DNA of 6,664 nt from Pseudomonadota bacterium (GTDB lineage: Bacteria > Myxococcota_A > Polyangia > Haliangiales > Haliangiaceae), in contig JAEYYY010000689.1 of the NCBI GenBank assembly GCA_023430775.1, positions 1-6,664 of the forward strand, in the 5' to 3' direction. Below the pieces are notes generated by a model, which did no database searches, was not told where the DNA came from, and was given only the letters and a program-made list of their open reading frames with translations. Made by a program: the position numbers and the translations under genes. Below, in pieces: positions 1 through 4,314 of the stretch (its first letter is position 1; each line of letters starts with the position of its first letter).

Positions 1-402
1 CGGTAAGGCGCCGGCCTCGACGAGCGCGCGCGTGCGCTCGACCTCGCGGCGCGCGACGTCGAGTGCCGCCTTCGCGGATGCGACCTGGGCCTTGCCCGAC
101 GCGGCGGCCGCGCCGAGCGAGCCCGGATCGATCCTCGCGAGCACCATGCCCTTGGTGACGCGCTGTCCGAGCTCTGGACCGACCTCGCGGATCGAGCCAC
201 CGAGCCTCGCGATCATGTTCGCGGTGTTCGCCGGCTCGAGCGTGCCGGAGATCAGCGGCCCGCTCTCGATGGTCGCGCGGGTCACCGTGGCGACCTCTTC
301 CTTGTCGAGGCGCGCGGGTGGTGGTGCCTGAGCGGCCGCCTCCTCCGGCGCCTCCTTGGAGCAGGCCGCACACAGGACGATGGCGAGGGCGAGCTTGGTC
401 AT
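1..402 (-). CDS. RND/HlyD-family periplasmic adaptor lipoprotein, 3' end outside window
   Basis: This is the N-terminal 134 residues of a membrane fusion protein, the periplasmic bridge between an inner-membrane pump and a TolC-type channel. The frame is open to base 1, so the C-terminal part is missing. A short hydrophobic signal ends in a lipobox-like LCAAC, so Cys14 is probably lipidated. An Ala/Pro-rich linker follows (about 20-35). The first half of a barrel-sandwich (lipoyl-like) domain follows, with the typical SGTLEPANTA, GGSIREV and ...GMVLARIDP pattern (about 48-93). The start of an alpha-helical hairpin is visible from about 100. The ATG overlaps the tolC-like stop codon as ATGA and has an AAGGA Shine-Dalgarno sequence inside the upstream gene, so translation is probably coupled. 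The family call is secure. Substrate and pump class (RND or ABC) cannot be read from this part. Confidence 0.9.
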   Translation of the reverse strand, partial: MTKLALAIVLCAACSKEAPEEAAAQAPPPARLDKEEVATVTRATIESGPLISGTLEPANTANMIARLGGSIREVGPELGQRVTKGMVLARIDPGSLGAAAASGKAQVASAKAALDVARREVERTRALVEAGALP

Positions 403-1763
403 GGCGTTCCTTGGGTCGGCGGCAGCGCGGGAAACAGCGCGAGGCGAACGCGCGCGACCTGCAGATCCTTCGCGGCGGATGCCTGATCACCGAGCGCGCG
501 ATCGAGCGCGATCCGCGCATCGGTGAGCTCGAGGTACGTCGACACGCCCTGCTGGTAGCGGACCTCGGCGATCTGATAGGCGCGGCGCGCGAGGTCGACG
601 CTGCGCGCGTTGCTCTGCAGCGTGGCGACGGCGACGTCGACGTTGGTCTTCGCGGTCCGCAGGTCGAGCTCGGCCTGCGCACTCGCGTCGGCGAGCTGGG
701 CCTCGGAGGCGCGCCGGTTCGCCTTCGCCGCATCGATCGTCGCCTTGCGGCGGAAGCCGGTGAACAGCGGCAGCGTGACGTTGACGCCGGCGGTCCAGTT
801 GGTGCGCCACTCGTCGTCGGGACGCAGCGTCCTCGGATAGTCGACGAGGCCATAGCTGGTGAACGCCGACACCTGCGGATGCCAGCTCGACGACGCGCTC
901 TTCACCTCGGCCGCGCGCGCCGCGACGGTCTCTCGCGCACGGGCAACCGAGAACGCCTCCTTCTGCGCGGCGACGCCGGCGACCCCGGCCGCGAGCGGCG
1001 CGACGTCACCGGCCAGATCGGTGGTCAGCTCGATCGGGCGATCGAGCGGCAGCTGCAGCAGACGCTTGATCCGCAAGGTCGCGAGGTCGCGCGCGGCTCG
1101 CGCACGTAGCACCGCGGTGCGCTGGGTATCGCGCGTCACCTCGGCCCGCACGACGTCGAACTCGGCGGTGCTGCCCTGATCGAAGCCGAGCTTCGCCTGC
1201 TCGAGCGTCTTCTCGGCGAGCTGCAGGCTCGACTCGCCGATGCCGACCAGCTTGTCGGCGAGCACCGCGCTGGCGTAGGCGTCGGCGACCGCGAGCACCA
1301 CCACGGCGCGCCGGCTGCGCTCGTCGAGCTCGATGATCCGCAGGTTCGCCTTGGCACCCGCGATGCCGGCGCCGGTCTTGCCGCCATCCCAGATCAGCTG
1401 CTGGGCGTCGATCCCGGCGCGCCACGTGTGGGCCTGGCCGAACGGCAGCGCCTCGAATCCCGTGCCCAGCATGTTCGAGGTGTTCGAGCTCGCGAACAGC
1501 GCGTCGTACTCGGACTCGATCGTGTTGAGGTAGGAGGCAGTGACGGTGACCTGTGGGAAGTAGCCGGATCGCGCGGCCGTGACGTTCGCGCGCGCGGCAT
1601 CGACGCCCGCGCTCGCGGCAGCGAGGGCATAGGAGACCTTCGCAGCCGTCCGTAGCGCGTCGTCGAGCGAGATCCGTTGCGCGCGCGGCGGCTGTGCGAC
1701 GGCGGTGGTCGTCGCGATCAGCAAGCCGAGCAACGAAAACCGCACGCTGACGGTCCGCTGCAA
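399..1763 (-). CDS. TolC-family outer-membrane efflux protein
   Basis: Outer-membrane channel subunit of a tripartite export system; TolC-family proteins form trimers with a beta-barrel and a long periplasmic alpha-helical tunnel. The 454-residue length is normal. A signal peptide (about 8-23, cleaved after AVA) precedes two OEP repeats. Repeat 1 shows SGYFPQVTVTASY (66-78), QLIWDGGKT (122-130) and GFDQGSTAEFDVVRAEV (193-209). Repeat 2 shows HPQVSAFTSYG (295-305), NVTLPLFTGFRRK (328-340) and RYQQGVSTYLELTDA (402-416). The long Ala-rich helices between these are typical. No ATG fits the start. A TTG at 1763 or a GTG at 1745 (giving MRFSLLGLL...) are the candidates, and neither has a strong Shine-Dalgarno sequence; the GTG gives the more compact signal peptide. 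It lies 34 nt after the thioredoxin gene and overlaps the adaptor start by 4 nt, so it belongs to that operon. The substrate is unknown. Confidence 0.93.
   Translation of the reverse strand: MQRTVSVRFSLLGLLIATTTAVAQPPRAQRISLDDALRTAAKVSYALAAASAGVDAARANVTAARSGYFPQVTVTASYLNTIESEYDALFASSNTSNMLGTGFEALPFGQAHTWRAGIDAQQLIWDGGKTGAGIAGAKANLRIIELDERSRRAVVVLAVADAYASAVLADKLVGIGESSLQLAEKTLEQAKLGFDQGSTAEFDVVRAEVTRDTQRTAVLRARAARDLATLRIKRLLQLPLDRPIELTTDLAGDVAPLAAGVAGVAAQKEAFSVARARETVAARAAEVKSASSSWHPQVSAFTSYGLVDYPRTLRPDDEWRTNWTAGVNVTLPLFTGFRRKATIDAAKANRRASEAQLADASAQAELDLRTAKTNVDVAVATLQSNARSVDLARRAYQIAEVRYQQGVSTYLELTDARIALDRALGDQASAAKDLQVARVRLALFPALPPTQGTP
408..412 (-). promoter_or_regulatory. Shine-Dalgarno sequence of the adaptor gene
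   Basis: On the minus strand AAGGA lies 5 nt upstream of the ATG at 402. It sits inside the last codons of the tolC-like gene and supports the chosen start and coupled translation. Confidence 0.65.
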
Positions 1764-1797
1764 ACCGCATGCGATTGATCTACGAACGACGCCGAGC

Positions 1798-2433
1798 TCA
1801 GAACGGGAGCGTCGGCCAGTGGTCGGCCCACAGCATGGCGTGCGGCTGATCGGGGAGCACGAGCGCTGGCACCGCCGATACCGAGGGCGACGGCGCTGGC
1901 GGCGGCGTGCCCGGCTTCGGCTTCGGCTTCGGCAACAGCCGGTCGAGCGCGGTGCGCAGGCGCTGGTACTCGCGCTGCGCCTGCCGGTTGTCGAACCCGA
2001 GCTGGACGTGGCGAATGACGCCGCGCGGATCGATCACGAACGTCGCCGGCATCTGCTGCGCGCCGTAGCGGTCCGCGACCTGGGACCTGTCCTCCGGCAG
2101 ATAAGCGCGCACCAGGTTCGGCACGCCGAGCTTCTGGTGAAACGCCTTGCCGTCGACGATGTCGTCGTCGAGCGCGAGGGAGATGAACGTGACCTTGCCG
2201 CGCAGCTCGCCGGCGAGCTTGTTCCACACCGGCAGCTCGTCCTTGCACGGACCGCACCACGCGGCGCCGACCGACAGCACGATCCAGCGGCCGCGCAACG
2301 CCGCCAGCTTGAACGGCTTGCCGGCGGCGTCGATCGCGACGTCGAGCTCGGTCGCCGGTTGGCCGACCGCATGGATCGCGGCCGCGGCGGGCGCGCCGAC
2401 GAGCAAGCCGAGCACGAGCAGCGCGTGCCGCAT
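1798..2433 (-). CDS. Secreted TlpA/ResA-like thioredoxin-fold protein with Pro/Lys-rich tail
   Basis: Probable envelope thiol-disulfide oxidoreductase of 211 residues. A signal peptide (1-19, ending APAAAA) exports it. The thioredoxin fold shows the redox motif AAWCGPCKDELP with Cys60 and Cys63, the extra TlpA-type segment with LALDDD (86-91), and the cis-proline loop MPATFVID with Pro129. Known TlpA/ResA relatives reduce or isomerise disulfides, in cytochrome c maturation or copper-site assembly for example; the partner here is unknown. After the fold (from about 168) comes an unusual tail: P-K-P-K-P-K-P, a Pro-rich stretch, and a hydrophobic end containing MLWADHW. The ATG at 2433 is chosen because an AAGGA Shine-Dalgarno sequence lies 5 nt upstream and the signal peptide begins there. 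The same frame is open further upstream, but that part overlaps the preceding lipoprotein gene. It follows that gene after 1 nt and precedes the tolC-like gene, so they are probably cotranscribed. Confidence 0.9.
   Translation of the reverse strand: MRHALLVLGLLVGAPAAAAIHAVGQPATELDVAIDAAGKPFKLAALRGRWIVLSVGAAWCGPCKDELPVWNKLAGELRGKVTFISLALDDDIVDGKAFHQKLGVPNLVRAYLPEDRSQVADRYGAQQMPATFVIDPRGVIRHVQLGFDNRQAQREYQRLRTALDRLLPKPKPKPGTPPPAPSPSVSAVPALVLPDQPHAMLWADHWPTLPF
1915..1932 (-). repeat. Hexanucleotide tandem repeat (CCGAAG x3 on the minus strand)
   Basis: Three perfect head-to-tail copies of CTTCGG on the plus strand encode Pro-Lys-Pro-Lys-Pro-Lys at residues 168-173 of the thioredoxin-like protein, right where the fold ends and the tail begins. 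Such in-frame hexamer repeats can expand or contract without a frameshift. Confidence 0.85.
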
Positions 2434-2434
2434 C

Positions 2435-2794
2435 TCAGTCCTTGGGGCGTGGACCCGCGAGGCAGCGCTCGGTGGCCGCCTTGACCGACACGGCCGCGCG
2501 ATGGCACGCGCCGGCGATCGCCTGCTGCGCGTTCGGCTCGGGATTCGCCTTCTTGCCGGCCTCGAGGTTGCGCTTCGCCGCCTCGATCCAGGCCTCGACG
2601 CTCTCGACATCCTCCGGCTCGTGGTGCGGGCAGTCCTTGAACGTCGCGAGGGCCGCGAGGAGTCCGTCACACTCCTTGTCCATGGTGTCGAGCTTGATCG
2701 GCGGGTCCGCGGGGAGCGGTGCGGCGGGCATCACGGGTGATGGCGGCTCGCGCAACGAGCACGCGGTCATCAGCAGGATGCAACACCACCGCAT
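2435..2794 (-). CDS. Small four-cysteine lipoprotein, function unknown
   Basis: Predicted 119-residue lipoprotein. The N-terminus is MRWCCILLMTAC, a short signal with lipobox LMTAC, so Cys12 would be lipidated. A Pro/Ala-rich linker (about 17-33) leads to a mostly helical domain. This has four cysteines in two pairs: Cys42 and Cys55 (C-X12-C), and Cys97 and Cys111 (C-X13-C). Charged, Ala-rich helices lie between them, with VEAWIEAAKRNLEAG at 66-80. The spacing suggests two helical segments joined by disulfides. I recall short Myxococcota lipoproteins with a similar Cys/Ala-rich pattern but know no named family or function. The frame extends upstream to 2872, but the ATG at 2794 is chosen because the lipoprotein signal starts there; its Shine-Dalgarno sequence is weak (GGGG). 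Its TGA lies 1 nt before the thioredoxin-like ATG, which makes the thioredoxin a plausible redox partner. Confidence 0.8.
   Translation of the reverse strand: MRWCCILLMTACSLREPPSPVMPAAPLPADPPIKLDTMDKECDGLLAALATFKDCPHHEPEDVESVEAWIEAAKRNLEAGKKANPEPNAQQAIAGACHRAAVSVKAATERCLAGPRPKD
2439..2443 (-). promoter_or_regulatory. Shine-Dalgarno sequence of the thioredoxin-like gene
   Basis: On the minus strand AAGGA, 5 nt before the ATG at 2433, overlaps the last codons of the upstream lipoprotein gene. It fixes the start and implies translational coupling across the TGAGATG junction. Confidence 0.7.
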
Positions 2795-2853
2795 CGAGCC
2801 CCGAACAGTGCCATGACCAGCCTCGCGACGACAGCTGCTAGGATGGTCGTCTG
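2795..2853. promoter_or_regulatory. Divergent intergenic region between two lipoprotein genes
   Basis: These 59 bp separate the start codons of the minus-strand lipoprotein operon and the plus-strand TSP3 lipoprotein gene, so promoters for both directions should lie here or inside the opposite gene. For the plus strand, TGCTAGGAT (2836-2844) resembles an extended -10 element, but no good -35 is evident and it lies only 10 nt before the ATG. AGGATGG (2840-2846) could instead act as that gene's ribosome binding site. A dyad GACGAC-N13-GTCGTC (2827-2851) covers this segment and could be an operator or hairpin. No minus-strand promoter was recognised. Confidence 0.4.
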
Positions 2854-3729
2854 ATGAGGATCCTCGCGGCAACCTGGCTGTGGCTGCTCGGCGGCTGCCA
2901 GCTGGTGTTCCCGCTGGTCGAGCCCGACGCGCCGCCGCCCGGCGATCGCGATAACGATGACGTGCTCGATCCAGACGACAACTGCCCCGACATCGCCAAT
3001 GCCGACCAGCACGACGAGGACCGCGACGGGGTCGGAGACGTCTGCGACAACTGTCCGCACGTCGAGAACACCAGCCAGGACGACAACGGCGATGGCGATG
3101 GCCTCGGCGTTGCCTGCGACGACAGCTCGCTGATCGATTGCATCGTTCGCTTCGATCCGTTCACGTCGCCGCTCACCGTCGATCCCGCCAGCCGGGGCAA
3201 CTGGGTGCAGGTCGCCGACTCGATCCACCAGAACGGGATGGTGGACGACGGCTACCTCACCGTCGATGCCATCCCGCGCGCGAATCCGCTGATCATCGTC
3301 GGCGCGCGCGTGCGGGAGCTCGGGGCGGCCTCCGACTTCTCGACCCATGGTGTGTGGTTCGGATCCGATGTCTTCGCCACGCCCGGTCAGCCCACGAACA
3401 GCATCCTCGCGGAGCTCACCAACACGCTGGATCTGAACGTGCCGACGACGGCTGGCCTGCACGTCACCAACGGCGGTGGTCAGGCGCTGCTGTCGCCCGA
3501 CGTCAACATGGGGCCCGACGCGATCACCCAGATCGCGCTCGATCTGCGCGGCGCCGGGGCGACCGTCACCGGCAGGCTCGAGAATGGAATCACCGGGACG
3601 CGGATGCTCACCGCCACCGGAGTGATCGGGACGCGGCAGATCGGGCTGCGTGCCCACCAGCAGGAGGTTGCGTTCGACTACCTGCTCGTGGTCGAGCGCC
3701 GGCTCGACGCGTGCGACCCGCGCGACTAG
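2854..3729 (+). CDS. Lipoprotein with thrombospondin type 3 repeats and putative beta-sandwich domain
   Basis: A 291-residue predicted lipoprotein. The signal MRILAATWLWLLGGC places the lipid-anchored cysteine at Cys15. A Pro-rich spacer is followed by Asp-rich TSP3-type calcium-binding repeats (about 31-90). Visible units are DRDNDDVLDPDDNCP, DEDRDGVGDVCDNCP and DDNGDGDGLGVACDD, with Cys44, Cys64, Cys67 and Cys88. The C-terminal domain (about 96-288) is bounded by Cys96 and Cys287. It ends in a strand pattern, GTRQIGLRAHQQEVAFDYLLV, like that of LamG/concanavalin-type jelly-roll domains; this fold is inferred. Such architectures are common on Myxococcota surfaces, where the Ca-binding repeats are thought to act as rigid stalks. 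The ligand is unknown. The gene stands alone on its strand, divergent from the thioredoxin/efflux operon and convergent with the next gene, with which it shares a CTAG at the stop codon. Confidence 0.88.
   Translation: MRILAATWLWLLGGCQLVFPLVEPDAPPPGDRDNDDVLDPDDNCPDIANADQHDEDRDGVGDVCDNCPHVENTSQDDNGDGDGLGVACDDSSLIDCIVRFDPFTSPLTVDPASRGNWVQVADSIHQNGMVDDGYLTVDAIPRANPLIIVGARVRELGAASDFSTHGVWFGSDVFATPGQPTNSILAELTNTLDLNVPTTAGLHVTNGGGQALLSPDVNMGPDAITQIALDLRGAGATVTGRLENGITGTRMLTATGVIGTRQIGLRAHQQEVAFDYLLVVERRLDACDPRD
3726..3729. other. CTAG palindrome supplying both stop codons of convergent genes
   Basis: Plus-strand TAG (3727-3729) ends the TSP3 lipoprotein gene and minus-strand TAG (3728-3726) ends the YpmS-like gene. 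The coding regions overlap tail to tail by 4 bp with no room for a dedicated terminator between them. Confidence 0.95.
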
Positions 3730-4283
3730 CGAAGCCCGACCGCGAGCGAATCGACATCGCCCCGGCAGGTCACGGTCAAGCCGCGCGTCCGCCCGGCGCC
3801 CGCGAGTCCCGTCGCGGAATCGATCCGCGCACCCGTGAACGTCACCGGCATGCCGGCGAGCAGCGACGCGATGCGGCTGTTGATCTGCTTCTCGAGCAGG
3901 CCCTCGAGCGGCGGCAACTGGAGCGCTCCGAGGTTGGTATCGACGACGTCGACCCGCAGCTTGCCGTCCTTGACGGTCGGGCGCAGCGTGGCCGTCCCGC
4001 TCGCGCGCTGGCCGAGCACGTCGACGCTGGCATCGACGACGATGACGTCATCGCGCAGCGCGACGCGCAGCTCGGGTCGTGCGCCGACGCCCGGCGCCTC
4101 GGCGATCGAACGCTTGATGATCTCGGCCACCAGCGGCTCCCCGAGCGTGACCGAGAGCTGCGGATCCTGCTCGAGCGGTGCGGTCACGGGCGCGACCGGC
4201 TGCGAGGGACTCGCAAACGTCGCATAGACGAGCGTGGATGCAACGCCGAGCGCGAAGCCGAGCACGAGCAGGAGGAAGCGCAT
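3726..4283 (-). CDS. Small membrane-anchored protein, YpmS/LmeA-like (tentative)
   Basis: A 185-residue protein with one N-terminal hydrophobic segment (about 2-24), probably an uncleaved anchor or signal, then a Pro-rich linker and an extracytoplasmic domain. That domain begins with a helix (LVAEIIKRSI, 51-60). It continues with beta-strands (ELRVALRDDVIVVDASVDVL, 71-90), GTATLRPTVKDGKLRVDVVD (96-115), then LGALQLPPLEGLLEKQINSRI (118-138). The order of a helix, paired strands and an L-G-x-L-x-L-P segment followed by a helix recalls YpmS (DUF2140) and LmeA (DUF2993) domains, the latter lipid-binding in mycobacteria. This is a pattern resemblance only. The ATG at 4283 gives the anchor directly but has no recognisable Shine-Dalgarno sequence. 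It lies 31 nt downstream of the ClC gene and may be cotranscribed with it. Confidence 0.75.
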   Translation of the reverse strand: MRFLLLVLGFALGVASTLVYATFASPSQPVAPVTAPLEQDPQLSVTLGEPLVAEIIKRSIAEAPGVGARPELRVALRDDVIVVDASVDVLGQRASGTATLRPTVKDGKLRVDVVDTNLGALQLPPLEGLLEKQINSRIASLLAGMPVTFTGARIDSATGLAGAGRTRGLTVTCRGDVDSLAVGLR

Positions 4284-4314
4284 GGTTCGCGCGACTGCAA
4301 CGCGCGCGCCTGGC

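Noticed and set aside
318..1109. Plus-strand open frame of 263 codons over the adaptor/tolC junction
   Set aside because: It is antisense to the tolC-like gene and its composition shows no domain.
1006..1770. Possible frameshift at the start of the tolC-like gene, because the ATG at 1770 opens another frame
   Set aside because: The alternative frame is Arg-rich shadow, and the TTG/GTG starts already give a complete signal peptide in the true frame.
1766..1773. CGCATGCG palindrome upstream of the tolC-like start, with an ATG at 1770
   Set aside because: The ATG is out of frame with the TolC protein, and an 8-bp palindrome in GC-rich DNA is not evidence of an operator.
2434..2670. N-terminal extension of the thioredoxin-like frame
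   Set aside because: The extension is Arg/Ser-rich, lies within the upstream lipoprotein gene, and would bury the signal peptide. The ATG at 2433 has a Shine-Dalgarno sequence.
2770..3657. Long minus-strand open frame (295 codons) opposite the TSP3 lipoprotein gene
   Set aside because: It is the antisense of a convincing gene in GC-rich DNA, with a composition of Val/Asp/Gly/Arg and no recognisable domain; the plus strand has a lipobox and clear TSP3 repeats.
4288..4306. CGCGCG-N7-CGCGCG hairpin between the ClC and YpmS-like genes as a terminator
   Set aside because: There is no T-run on either side, and alternating CG is common here, so neither termination nor regulation can be supported.
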